DNA of 64,000 nt from JAFEDN01 sp963832945 (GTDB lineage Bacteria; Pseudomonadota; Gammaproteobacteria; Coxiellales; Coxiellaceae): contig CAWHVV010000010.1 in the NCBI GenBank assembly GCA_963832945.1, positions 62,001 through 126,000 on the forward strand, read 5' to 3'. The translations under genes and the position numbers were made by a program. The notes below the pieces were generated by a model. The model searched no databases and had not been told where the DNA came from. It saw nothing but the letters and a program-made list of their open reading frames with translations. This document shows, piece after piece, positions 35,625 through 46,477 of this stretch (positions are counted from its first letter, which is position 1; each line of letters starts with the position of its first letter).

Positions 35625-36083
35625 TCAAATTTTGACTGCCGGAATTTTGCCGGAATGTGTTTCCCCGACCGGCATCATTTGACCCGGCTCTGCCAGGATT
35701 CGATCATTCATCCTCAGCGGTTTTTCCCCGCGATGATCCCTGATAAAAGACAACGTCGGCGTGCTGCGTTGACGATCGCAGACCCCGTTCGCCGCTTCAA
35801 TCAGATGTTCGATTTCTGCAGGACTGTAATGCGTCGTAATCCGATTCGATTTATGTCCCAGCAAATCCTGGCGATCTTCCAGGCTCACTTGAGCCGCGCG
35901 CAGGCGTCTACCAAACGTATGTTTCAAATCATGGATACGCACCGGCAGGTGCGCCAGCTTTCGAGCTTTTTCCCACGATTTGTTACTCATCTGATAAAGC
36001 CTGTTTTGACCATCCAATCGGGTAAACACATAAACGGGATGCTGACCCCGGACTTCGGCACAGTTTTCTTCATTCCTCCAATT
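35625..36083 (-). pseudogene. C-terminal remnant of a phage-type tyrosine integrase
   Basis: The open frame runs from 36083 to the stop at 35625 and is preceded by a TAA. It encodes the catalytic half of a tyrosine recombinase: VYVFTRLDGQNRLYQ, HDLKHTFGRRLRAAQ (the H-x-x-R box), QDLLGHKSNRITTHYS (LLGH then the Tyr nucleophile). The N-terminal DNA-binding part and the first catalytic Arg are missing. Only 35 bp separate it from the tRNA 3' end, the usual location of an integrase next to its attachment site. It marks the left boundary of a genomic island and is no longer active. Confidence 0.85.
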
Positions 36084-36117
36084 TTAGCAAGCATCCCTGA
36101 TGTTTGATCAGCAAAAT

Positions 36118-39100
36118 CTACTCCACCACCGCCACTTCTCTAATAACCATCGCCATTGGCGACCTACCCACGGAGTAAGGATAGTCAGTGATTGACAACA
36201 CAATAGCCGGCAAACCAGAGCGCGCCAGGCTTTGATTGACTTTCAACATAACCGAAGGCAATAGGAGCGTTACGGCATAGTTTAAAAGCTTAGCCTCAGA
36301 TAGAGAAGCAATGCCACTGATCTGAGCGGATTGCGTCAGATGAATATTGAATATCGGTTGCTGGTGATGGTGTGCCTGAATGGAAATTTCCAAGGCTATC
36401 TCCACGCCCCCATCCTCTAGCCAAGCAGTGATGCTCGGATGTATCTGGGTTTCTAATTGAAACGGCCATAATTGCCTGGCTTCCTCAGGCAACAGGAACG
36501 TCTTCATTTGAAGATGATGACACCATTGACGCACCAGTTTGAGAGTAACTTGCGGTGAGCGCACAGTTTGCCCGGGCGTCAGCGCTTCCCAGCGATCTCC
36601 CTTTCTAAGATAAAGAGCAGGATTTAGCACATATTTCCCCACTCGAATTCGCTTAAATAGACATCGGTTATAGGGATTTTGTCCCTCTACTTCATTTTTA
36701 GACAATAAAGCGGAAATATAAGGGCGTTGCTTGCGATAAGCCGGGCACACCATTTCTGGAAAATGTTCGAGTGTCGAAGCCAGTTCTCCTGCTGAAAAAG
36801 GTTGATGATTGTAGTGCAAACTCACGAATAGTAATAAAAATTCGGCTCGACATTGATCGATTTTGATTAAACGACCTTCGGCTTGAACGTCCAAACTCTC
36901 CGGCGCTAACATCCGAAACAACACTGCTAATTTCGTTTGCGCAAACCGTTTATCATGACATCCTTGGTACAGCATTAAATCGAAGGTGGTTTTAGCAGCG
37001 TTATCGGTAAGATCAGGATTCGCGCCGCTGTCTAATAACCAACGCACTAAAGCCGCGTTCCCTACCATTCCCGCTACCATCAATACGGTTTGATTAAACG
37101 GATTACGGAAATCTACCCCATATTTTCTGACCTGTGCCTGAGTGGAAGATAAATTCACGCTGCCATAAACGTCAAAATATTTACGCCAGACTAATTCAAA
37201 ACTCTTTTTAGCATTCTGCGCCGCCGATAATCCCTGTTGAGCTAAGAGAGTAATGACTGAATTTTGCCGGTAAATTAACGCATATTCCAACAACTGAATT
37301 TTTTGATCCTTAGAAAGACTGTTCGCTTGAACTTGTTGTATCAGTTGTTGTGCCTGCGGGATGGTCATCACGTTCCAAGGAACCGGGGTTTGCTGTAAAC
37401 GATTTCGGATAGCGTCGGCTTGTTCCTGTTTACCTTGCATCTCCAACTTCCGCGCTTCCTTTTGCCATTCTTCCAGACTCGATTTCGTCGTTTCCAATGT
37501 CAGTGCGGATTGATAGCGTTCCAACTGTAATAAATCAAATAACGGATGCTGAACTTTAGATTCCACCCAATAGACATCTTTGATCGAACGAGTGACGGCG
37601 ACATATAACGCATTAATATAAAACTTGTAGATTTCTAACGATTTATCGGTCTTTTCTTTAGCGCGCGCATAAGTAAACTCGCCTTGCAGTTCATCCGGAT
37701 TCACCCCCCTAGCAATCTCGGCAAAAGAATCACTTTCAGCGGAAATAAAATCAAATAAAATAATATGATCATACTCCAATCCCTTGGTTTCAAAAATAGA
37801 GAACACCAGCGGCGTTTGAAAATATCGTTTGGCTATTTCCTTCCATTCATCGCGAATTACAATCACGGCATAATGAGTCGACTGTTGAGTTTTTTGATTG
37901 AGTTCAACCGTATTTTTATCATCCGCCTGCCAGAAAAATACCGAGCCGGCTTTTTCAGCATGAGTGTTCATTAAATAATGACTTTCTTTGTCCACCGACC
38001 CCAAGCGGGCATTTTTGATTCTGAGGATTTGATTGGCCAACTGGGTCACGGCCAACGAGTTGCGATAATTAACCGTTAAAATTCGCAAGGACTTTTCTTG
38101 AGTGGACAAACTACCCTGATAAAATAGGGTTTTAATTTTAGACCAGGAGAAAAAATTAGGATGAACAATCTGATTGGCGTCTCCGCACATCAGAAATTGC
38201 CCCGGATTTTTAAGGCTTTTATGGATTAAAGCTAATTGAATGGGTGTAAAATCTTGAATTTCATCGATGACTACCGCGTCATATTTCGGTTGGCAGCGCG
38301 GCAGGTAATCATAAGACAAGGCATTGAAATCCAGATAATGATTTTCCCGGCAGAAATTTAAGTAACGGATGAAGGTTTCATAAATCAATTCACGCTCTTC
38401 TGCTAAATAAATGGATTGCTTCACCCCTAACTGAAAATAATCGGATTGAGATAAATAGGGTTTATCCAAGGCCACACCGGTGATGACACCTCTAAATTCT
38501 TCCAGGATTTTATGAGGGTCTCTCAGCAACTTGTGAGATTTTAAGCGCTTTAACCAAGCTGAAAACTCCTGAAAACTGATTTCCCGTCCGGAAGGAATCT
38601 GAATCGCTTCCAAAAACTCATGATAAGAAAAAAAATCAATCGTCTGTTGCTCATTGACATATTGATGGCCATAATACAAACGGTGAGCATGCTGCACCAA
38701 ATACGGCGAATGGGTCACATATAAAATATCACCGGTGCAGTGTTTCATTTTTTCCAAGGTTAACGCCGTTTTACCGCTGCCGGCTGAGCCGATGATCACC
38801 AAAGGCAAAGGCGATTGGTAAATGATCTCTTGATCATCGTCAAACGAAATCCATTTATCCAAGACATGAAACCGCGTTCCGGCAGGATGAATATAACTGA
38901 TCGGCTCGCTGCTTACTTCGGTAGGTCGAATCACGATTTTGGATTCATCGACTGGAGTACCCTGTAAAAATTTGGATTTTTCATACTGATGTTGGCGAAT
39001 AATTTCCAACATTAAAATATACTTTTTACCTCCGAAGTGCACGATTTGAAATAAAGCGCGGTTGGTATAATCGAGTTTGGCGCGATAATACGAAGTCGGT

Positions 39101-39216
39101 TGCAGTTTTTTAACTTCCGCCGAATAAAAATCCCCCTGTTCGAGCATGGCTTTTACTTTTTGGTAAGATTTTTCGACGCCGTGCAAATCTAAATCGGTAT
39201 ATTCCAGCACTTTCAT
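36118..39216 (-). CDS. UvrD/Rep-like helicase with ankyrin-like C-terminal region
   Basis: The 1032-aa soluble protein is a superfamily-1 helicase-like ATPase. Residues 1-100 resemble a RelE/ParE-type fold (SYYRAKLDYTNRALFQIV, then YILMLEIIRQHQYEKS), as seen in some UvrD-like proteins. Walker A is GSAGSGKTALTLEK (near 143), Walker B VVIDEIQDFTPIQ (near 315), then MCGDANQIVHP, LTVNYRNSLAVTQL and the C-terminal ETKGLEYDHIILFD and ALYVAVTRS motifs. Around 710-790 there is one or two ankyrin-like units (NQTVLMVAGMVGNAALVRWL). It overlaps the SecB-like gene by 4 bp. The pairing suggests an operon but the role is unknown. Confidence 0.85.
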   Translation of the reverse strand: MKVLEYTDLDLHGVEKSYQKVKAMLEQGDFYSAEVKKLQPTSYYRAKLDYTNRALFQIVHFGGKKYILMLEIIRQHQYEKSKFLQGTPVDESKIVIRPTEVSSEPISYIHPAGTRFHVLDKWISFDDDQEIIYQSPLPLVIIGSAGSGKTALTLEKMKHCTGDILYVTHSPYLVQHAHRLYYGHQYVNEQQTIDFFSYHEFLEAIQIPSGREISFQEFSAWLKRLKSHKLLRDPHKILEEFRGVITGVALDKPYLSQSDYFQLGVKQSIYLAEERELIYETFIRYLNFCRENHYLDFNALSYDYLPRCQPKYDAVVIDEIQDFTPIQLALIHKSLKNPGQFLMCGDANQIVHPNFFSWSKIKTLFYQGSLSTQEKSLRILTVNYRNSLAVTQLANQILRIKNARLGSVDKESHYLMNTHAEKAGSVFFWQADDKNTVELNQKTQQSTHYAVIVIRDEWKEIAKRYFQTPLVFSIFETKGLEYDHIILFDFISAESDSFAEIARGVNPDELQGEFTYARAKEKTDKSLEIYKFYINALYVAVTRSIKDVYWVESKVQHPLFDLLQLERYQSALTLETTKSSLEEWQKEARKLEMQGKQEQADAIRNRLQQTPVPWNVMTIPQAQQLIQQVQANSLSKDQKIQLLEYALIYRQNSVITLLAQQGLSAAQNAKKSFELVWRKYFDVYGSVNLSSTQAQVRKYGVDFRNPFNQTVLMVAGMVGNAALVRWLLDSGANPDLTDNAAKTTFDLMLYQGCHDKRFAQTKLAVLFRMLAPESLDVQAEGRLIKIDQCRAEFLLLFVSLHYNHQPFSAGELASTLEHFPEMVCPAYRKQRPYISALLSKNEVEGQNPYNRCLFKRIRVGKYVLNPALYLRKGDRWEALTPGQTVRSPQVTLKLVRQWCHHLQMKTFLLPEEARQLWPFQLETQIHPSITAWLEDGGVEIALEISIQAHHHQQPIFNIHLTQSAQISGIASLSEAKLLNYAVTLLLPSVMLKVNQSLARSGLPAIVLSITDYPYSVGRSPMAMVIREVAVVE

Positions 39217-39692
39217 GGCTGCACCTGGATGAAAAAAGGTTGAATAGAATCGGGATGTTCAATTCGATTTTGTAGAAAACGCTGATAACACTCGGCAAAA
39301 TTTAGCTGTAATAAATAAACTGGCGGCCAATCCGCCTGGGTTAATACTTCATTGATATGAACACCCGCGTAACCGAATAGAAGATCACAACCCACACCAT
39401 ATAACTGTGCCTCGATTTGTTCCGGTGTCCTGTTGGGCAACACAAATAGACCGGCCTGGTCGATGACGATTTCCGCACGCGATGAGTGATCTTGTCGCAA
39501 TTGAATGCTCAAAGCCAACACCAGTTCAAAACGGTCCTCTTTCAAGGAATGATAATGCGGATTGGCCTGCAAACTCACCGGCTGCCGCCACGGCAGCGCG
39601 GGATCTCCGATAAAGGGATCCGCGGTCAAGCGCAGATTTTTGGTGTGGATCTGTAGGATGCAGGATTTCTCATCAGTCGATACGGGTATCAT
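39213..39692 (-). CDS. SecB-like chaperone
   Basis: The protein (159 aa from ATG 39690-39692, which has AGGAG 5 bases upstream; an in-frame TTG at 39734 is less likely) has the SecB layout: N-terminal strand CILQIHTKNLRLTADP, then FELVLALSIQLRQ, EIVIDQAGLFVL and the C-terminal LLFGYAGVHINEVL, followed by WPPVYLLQLNFAECYQRFL, which matches the E. coli FPYARECITSMV and FPQLNLAPVNFDALF segments. SecB keeps precursors unfolded for SecA; SecB-like paralogues also act as chaperones of toxin-antitoxin modules. Here it is encoded directly with a RelE-like/helicase protein and close to giant membrane proteins. Both options are inference. Confidence 0.75.
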   Translation of the reverse strand: MIPVSTDEKSCILQIHTKNLRLTADPFIGDPALPWRQPVSLQANPHYHSLKEDRFELVLALSIQLRQDHSSRAEIVIDQAGLFVLPNRTPEQIEAQLYGVGCDLLFGYAGVHINEVLTQADWPPVYLLQLNFAECYQRFLQNRIEHPDSIQPFFIQVQP

Positions 39693-39762
39693 CTTCTCCT
39701 CTCTGAAATTGAGTAAATCAATAATGTCGTTCAAACGCTTCCGGAGTTTTTTGAGATATCAA

Positions 39763-39984
39763 TCATGCCGCTGAATCTTCATCGTGCCTGCAAATTCTAT
39801 CTTTGCATAGTGGGTGAAGCGTAAGATCATAAATTTCCTTATATAGGGTTGAGAGATGGTCGCTTATATAATAAATTTCGGGCGTAATCTTTTCGCCGTT
39901 TTGATCAAACTCTTCGCGAATTTCTTTAATCAAGATCCTGAGTACTTTCAACTTATCCTGAAATTGTTGAATTTTATTTCTCAT
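39763..39984 (-). CDS. Small helical protein, paralogue 1 (73 aa)
   Basis: ATG 39982-39984 is preceded by GGAGG. The 73-aa charged protein (MRNKIQQFQDKLKVLRILIK at the start) is clearly related to the next gene: IREEFDQNGEKITPEIY in this protein matches IREEFVEKGEWVTAEIY there. No known family. The pair is a tandem duplication inside the island. Confidence 0.7.
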   Translation of the reverse strand: MRNKIQQFQDKLKVLRILIKEIREEFDQNGEKITPEIYYISDHLSTLYKEIYDLTLHPLCKDRICRHDEDSAA

Positions 39985-40015
39985 CTATGCCTCCTATTGG
40001 TCGGATGATTCTCGA

Positions 40016-40222
40016 CTACTTGTTTATAGAATTATCTTTTTGGCACAGGGGACGAAGCGCCAAGTCTTCAATTTCTTTAGATAAAGCTGAAAGGTTAGCT
40101 TCTATAGAATAAATTTCGGCCGTGACCCATTCCCCTTTTTCCACGAATTCTTCTCGAATTTCCTGAGTCAAAAGAATGAGTTCCTTCGACCCTTGTCGTA
40201 ACTGTTTAATTTTATTTTTCAT
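40016..40222 (-). CDS. Small helical protein, paralogue 2 (68 aa)
   Basis: ATG 40220-40222 with GAGG upstream. The 68-aa product is a paralogue of the one at 39763; shared parts are KNKIKQLRQ/RNKIQQFQD, QEIREEF, EIYSIEANLSALSKEIEDL and PLCQKD/PLCKDR. Two short helices with a charged hairpin. Function unknown; small acidic-basic proteins beside a RelE-like protein could be antitoxins, but nothing in the sequence proves it. The 150 bp upstream (40223-40374) show nothing I can support. Confidence 0.7.
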   Translation of the reverse strand: MKNKIKQLRQGSKELILLTQEIREEFVEKGEWVTAEIYSIEANLSALSKEIEDLALRPLCQKDNSINK

Positions 40223-40374
40223 TGATACCTCCTCAAGCTCGGCTTGTTTTCGTTACTGGAAGATTGTGGAAAGAAATTAATTTCCCTTCCGGTGGTTCTC
40301 TTTGTTCTGTATCGTCTTCGCCTGCGGAAAAAAAGATGAGCGGGAATTTTGATTTCGCCGCCAGCATTCTTTCT

Positions 40375-40671
40375 TTAAAATGGGTCTCCTTCCGGCAGGT
40401 CCGGAGTGTAATTTTTTAGGGTCTGAAATGCCGCCAATAACGATTCTTTCTGCGATTCGGAAAGAATTAACATCTCATCGCCTTTTTTGGTCGCCGCGTT
40501 TAATTTATCTGGATTAATGGTAAACCACTGCTCCTGCCGCTCTTCAGGCGTCAGCATTTGATAACAATCGGCCGGCAGTGTCCAAAAATCTTCCGGTTGT
40601 ACCTCATGATCAAAAAATTTCTCCAGTTTCCCGATCATCGCACCCACTTCAAATATTCCTAAAATATCCAT
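40375..40671 (-). CDS. Small protein of unknown function (98 aa)
   Basis: ATG 40669-40671 with a GGAG site upstream. The 98-aa acidic soluble protein reads MDILGIFEVGAMIGKLEKFF at its start and has Pro-rich middle and YTPDLPEGDPF near the end. It is the next gene after the giant reading frame that ends at 40744 and is probably in the same transcript. I do not recognise it. Confidence 0.6.
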   Translation of the reverse strand: MDILGIFEVGAMIGKLEKFFDHEVQPEDFWTLPADCYQMLTPEERQEQWFTINPDKLNAATKKGDEMLILSESQKESLLAAFQTLKNYTPDLPEGDPF

Positions 40672-40743
40672 AAAATCTCCCTAATTTCTGAATGTCAATT
40701 TCATTTTGACTTAATCCGTTACTCCCAGGTTGCACACACAGGA

Positions 40744-43700
40744 TCAATTCATCAGCAACAACGGTCTTTGGGACTCATCTTTCGCATCTGCATTGATACC
40801 CATTGGGTTTAAGGGAACCGCGCCTTGCTGATCAGGGGCTCGAGATAATTGTTGCTGCACGGCGGCGGCGATCTCATTCGCACGATCGCGAATCATTCTC
40901 GGCGTCACTTCCGCTTGGTAAAAACTCTTGAAGGTTCGACAAGAACAGCACCGTGTATTACCGGCGATCTGTTTGGTTTGCGCCGCCACCGCGTCTAATA
41001 TCGCCTGCCGTTCCGCTCGCTGTACTTCATGCCAGCGATCGGGGTGCAACACCCCCTTGGTTTCCAAGGATTGAATGATCACACCCACAGCGCCGACATA
41101 CTCATTGTATTGGTGTTGGTTAATATAACCCAAACAGCCAGTGATCTTAATGCGTGAAAATACTTCCCGCGCCATCGGCAGCAAAATCGTATCCGAATAG
41201 CCCGCCTGCTCTTCACCATCCACCACCGCTCGGGCGGCGCGATGTAAATGCGGCATGTGTTTGTAACGCAAATACCATTCAATCGCAAAAAACACTAAGC
41301 CAATGGCTCCACTGGTCAAAGCGCCGATAATGGCATTGCGAATGACCTCCGATACGTCGCCGTTCGATTGGCCGCCCGATTGGAATACTACATCGGCAAG
41401 TTTTGGGCAGCCAAGACAGCTCATTCGACTATCCCACACGGATACCTGAAAATGGGGGCTCAAGCTGGAATTGTCCGCGGTAAATAAAATTCGGCTATCC
41501 ATCACCTCCTGCTGGGTAAAATTGAAAATCGGCCGTTTGCTCTGGTCATCAATATCGGCAAAAAATCCATGCGACAGATCGCTGATCTGAAATAACAATG
41601 TACTCGCTGGAAACCGGGCGCTCGAGGCTTTTAAATTCACAGCGTTAATTCCCACCGTTTCGCTCGGCGCTATACTTAAATATGCTCGATCCAAGGTTGG
41701 AGGGGTATCAAAATCAACCGCGCAACTGAAGGTACCGCTGGCGCCTCCCTGCTGACTATCACTCAACGTCAAAAAACAGGTTGGCGCTTTGGCCGATCCG
41801 TCCGGCACAAATACAACCTCTCCATTTGTGATCTGATTTTGATGAAAACTAGGAATCGGGTATTTAGTAGCGGTTTTTAAAGCAAAATATCCATTTTGTA
41901 CGGTGCCGAATATCGGGGTAAATAAAACTTCACCAGCAGATACTTGATTACTGGCTGCTTGTAACATCTCCGCCGTTAACGTCAAGGTTTCTCCTTGATT
42001 GATGGGCAGATAATTATTCAATAACAATAAGGCGCGGGTTTCTTGTGCATCCGTGGATAATCCCGTGCTGCTGTCTCGCACTACCAAACTGCCGTCGGGC
42101 GGCTCGACGCTATTTTTATTATGTACAAAAAGAATATTCTGTTGGGTGATGTCTTTTTGATAAAACGACGTTATTTCTATTCCTGGCACATTGCGCCTTT
42201 CATATTGCCCCTGAGTTATTTCAGGCACTAAAAATTGTAAGGTATCCAACGCTTGACCAGAACGTATCGCTAATAAATTATCCGTAGTGAGTACCACCGG
42301 CTGGCCTTTGCTCACCGCAAATTGATTGTTTTGTAAAACTGGTTTCACCGAGTAACTAATATTAGCAGATTGCGGCAGTGTACTGATGCGTCCGTCACTA
42401 ACCGACACCGTATAAGTCGGCGCATCGGTTCCCTGCTGATAAAATAACACCATCTGATCCATGATTTTCTGTTGCTGAAAAGTGGTGTCGAGAAACAGGG
42501 CTGATTGACTCTCTTCTTCCGGCACTATAAAGCGGCCATTGCTGATGTTAGTGATGATAAAAGTCAATTGTGGGTCGGCGACACCCACATGGGTCGCCAA
42601 CAAATTATCAGTCGTCAAAGTAACTGTTTGTCCCTGACCGATTTTCAATTGATTATTGATCAAGATCGGCAACGGATCAAAATCAATCACGGCAAATTGC
42701 GGCGGAGTATTGATACGTCCATCGGTGACTGAAATGGAGTAAGCCGGCGACTGTGCCGAACCATCCTGGGTAAACTGCACTACGCCATCGGTGATGTTCT
42801 GCTGTTGAAAAGTTTTTAGCGGGAATTGGGGCGCAATGACGAAACTAAAATTACCCTGCGTGAGTTGAGAAACCACAAATTGCAAGGTGTTATCAGGTTT
42901 TCCAGGATGCGTTGCTTTTAAGTCGGATGAAGTTAAGATCACCGTTTGGCCTTGATTAATGCGTAAACTATTATTTAACAGCAAGGGAGTGGTATCAAAA
43001 TCAATCTCGGCTAAAACCGGTGAAGTTGTGATCCGTCCATCTGTCACTGATACGCGATAAGCGGGAGCCAGTGTTGAATTATCGTGAGTGAATTGAACCC
43101 TTCCATCGCTCACATTTTGTTGATAAAAATTGCTGATCCCCTGATTCGGTGAATTACTCCAACTGAACTGACCGTGTTGCACCTCGCTGACATTAAACAC
43201 TAAAGCGCTGGCTGGCCCTGTGGTATGGATTGCACTCAAAGAGGAGGAATCTAAAACCACCCGCTGACCCTGGTTGATGATTAACGTATTGTTGACTAAT
43301 ATCGGATTAGCATCAAAATCAATGTGCGCTAACTGCGGCGGCGTGGTGATTCGCTGATCCGTGACGGACACTTGATAAGCTGGCGCTGAAGTGGAATTAT
43401 CATGGGTAAATTGAATGCGTTGATCTGAGATGTTCTGCTGATAAAATTGCAACAAAGACTGATCGGGAGAAGTAACAACACTAAACTGACCATGCATCAT
43501 GTTGCTTATTACAAATAATAACAGATTATCTTCTCCAGTGGCGTGAGTGGCAGAAAACATCTGTGCGTTTAATGTGATTGTTTGGCCTTGGTTAATCACT
43601 AAAGAATTATTTTGCAAAACTGGCGTAGTGTCAAAATCGATGACTGCCGGTTCAGCCACTGAACTCAAACGGCCATCAGTGACCACCACCGTATAAGCCG

Positions 43701-46379
43701 GTGGTGATGTGGAATATCATGGCTGAACTGAATGGATTGATCGGCGATATTTTTTTGATAAAAGTTCGTGATAGCTTGAGTGGGTGAATTAACAAAACTA
43801 AACTGACCATGTTGCACATCGCTAATATTAAATAACAAAGCATTGGGTTCACCAGTGGCGTGAGAAGCGCTGAGAATTTCCGCATTTAAAATCACTTGCT
43901 GGCCTTGGTTAATTACCAACGTATTATTTTCCAAAACCGGAATGGCGTCGAAATCAATTAAGGCAGATTGAGCTGGCGAACTCGCCCTGCCGTCGGTGAC
44001 ATAAACACTATAAGCTGGAGCAAGCACTGAATTATCATGATTGAATCGAATTTGTCTGTCAGTGATATTTTGTTGATAAAAAGAAAAGAGAGGTTGAGCA
44101 CTGGCATTGATCACACTGAAATTGCTGTGCTGTACGCTGCTGATCATGAATATCAAGTTAGCGTCATCTCCGCCGAGGTGTGTGGCGCTGAGTATTGCAG
44201 AATTGAGAACAACGGATTCTCCCTGATCAATCCGCAAAATGTTGTTGAGAATGACCGGTAAAGCATCAAAATCAATCAGGCTGGCTTGTGGACCGACGAT
44301 GATTTTTCCATTGCTGACAGACACATTATAACACGGTGGCAAGTCAGAACCATCATGCACAAAACTCACTGCACCATCGGTAATATTTTGTTGTTTGAAA
44401 GTTAAAATCGGTTGATCCGTAAAATTAGTCCATTGAAATTGCCCGTGTTGCAAGTCACCGATAATAAATTCTATGTTTTCTTCCTGGCTGCCGGTATCGG
44501 TAGCGCTGAGATTTTCAGTAGCCAATACTACTGTTTGGCCTTGATTGATCAGCAGTTGATTATTTTTGATTTGCAGCAGATTAAAAGTGATATTAGCCGG
44601 TGTTTCACTGACATAGGCGATTCCTGTCGTCCGTACGGTGATATTGTAACTGGGTGCTTCAGTAGTGCCATCCGGTACAAATTGAATCTCACCTGCAGTA
44701 ATTTGTTGCTGGGTAAAATTAGCAATTACTTTACCCGGATTGCTAGTCAGCTCAAATCGCCCGTGAGTAATATTGGAGGGAATAAACACCAAAGTGTTGT
44801 TGTCGTGGTTGCGATCATAAGATGCTAGGTGGTTGGAATTGATCAGCACAGTTTCGTTGGCATATAAGGGTAAACTGTTATTCACTAGTACTGGCGGAAT
44901 ATCCCCAAAGACTACGTAGCTGCGGCCTTTATAACTTCCCGATGGATAACCCCAAGCCCCAACCAAGAGATCAGCCACCTTATCACTATTAATATCCCCT
45001 GCTCCCGTTACTGAAAAACTGCCACTGTAATCACCTATTTTTTCACCGTCCATTTTGAACCCATTGACACCATCTAGATTAGATAACGATAAAAGTCCAT
45101 TGCCACCTATCTGCGGTCCACCAAAAAGGATATAACTGCGACCGGTATTGCTATTATGCCCATAGGCACTAATGGGAATATCTGCATAGCCATCTCCATT
45201 AATATCTCCCACCGGGCCTGGAGAGGCATTAGAAGAACCGCTGTGATCACCAGGAGCCTCTCCATCTATTTTAAATCCATTCATGCCGTTGAGATCGGAT
45301 AAGAGAACTTCACCACTAATGCCTATCTTAAGACCTCCAAATATGACATAATTACGACCCACTCCATTATTGTGGTTATTAGCACCAATCAACAAATCAT
45401 CATATCCATCACCATTGACGTCGCCGAGTCCATTAACCATTCCACCATTATCTTTTATCATTTCACCAGTGAGTTTAAATCCATTGCTGCCATTCAGCAT
45501 AGATAATGGTAAAGTTCCCTCTTTTCCTAATTCCGTATGACCAAACACGACATAACTCCGGCCCATATCATTGTTATACAAAGGCGCACCAATCAACAAA
45601 TCCGCATAATGATCACCATTGATATCACCAGCTGCATTAACCCAGCGGCCGGTTTGACTGCCCGCCGATTCAGCACTCAAAGTAAAGCCATTTATTCCAT
45701 TTAAATTTGAGGCTAAGATCAAACCACCTGTGCCTACTTTAGGTCCACCAAATACAACATAAACGCATCCCGTATAATCTCCACCATGACCAAAAGCTCC
45801 AAAAACTAAATCCGTATATCCATCCTGATCAAGATCACCCGCAGATTTAAGTGCATAACCAACTTGATCCTTATTGATTCCCTCAAATTTAAATCCATTT
45901 GTACCATTGAGACTGGCCAAAGAGATTATTCCGGTATTACCCACGCCAGAACCACCAAACACCACATAGCTGCGGCCTTTAGCATTATTAGCTGGGTACA
46001 AAGGAGCTCCGATTATCAGATCATCATAGCCATCACCATTGATATCACCAGCGGCGCTAACTGAAAGACCGCTCCGATCACTGTTATTTTCACCATCAAG
46101 TTTAAAACCCTTAGTGCCACTGAGGCTTGACAAGGAAATTGTTCCGGCACTACCTACGTCAGGACCACCAAACAACACATAGCTACGGCCTTTATAACTA
46201 CCCGCTGGATAACCCTCAGCCCCAATCAGCAGATCGGCATATCCATCGTCATTGATGTCGCCAGCGGCGCTAACTGAGATGCCACTTTGATCATTATTAT
46301 TTTCTCCATCGATTTTAAATCCATTCTGGCCATTCAAACTGCCCAACGGCAACACTGCCGGAAATTGTCCTTGTTTCAT
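40744..46379 (-). pseudogene. Giant FG-GAP/cadherin-like repeat membrane protein, single frameshift (about 1878 aa)
   Basis: Two overlapping open frames (46379-43665 and 43689-40744) are one gene. The first ends in unrelated sequence after QSIQFSHD, whereas restoring one base near 43724 gives QFSHDNSTSPPAYTVVVTDG, exactly the repeat consensus, and continues in the second frame. The restored protein has a seven-bladed FG-GAP propeller (residues about 1-497, with Ca2+-loop motifs like GDINGDGYDDLIIG), about a dozen cadherin/CSPG-like repeats, one membrane helix (IIGALTSGAIGLVFFAIEWY, near 1680) and a cytoplasmic tail with ITGCLGYI and NTRCCSCRTF. No signal peptide. ATG 46379 has GGAGG upstream. 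The other copies are intact, so the frameshift may be a mutation, a phase-variable state or a sequence error. Confidence 0.85.
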
Positions 46380-46401
46380 TTTATTGTCCTCCTAAAGTTA
46401 G

Positions 46402-46418
46402 GTTTCCATGATGGAAAC
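46402..46418. promoter_or_regulatory. Perfect 8-bp inverted repeat upstream of a giant gene
   Basis: GTTTCCAT-G-ATGGAAAC lies 23 bp upstream of the start codon at 46379. Such a symmetric site could be an operator. No other copy was found upstream of the paralogues. Confidence 0.4.
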
Positions 46419-46477
46419 GATTACGTTACTTAGTTTTCAAAACCATCGGGTCAGTGGACTTTTTGGCTTGACTTGAA

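Noticed and set aside
40222..40419. Plus-strand 65-codon frame between small island genes
   Set aside because: Overlaps the complement of minus-strand genes, with no ribosome-binding site or recognised protein.
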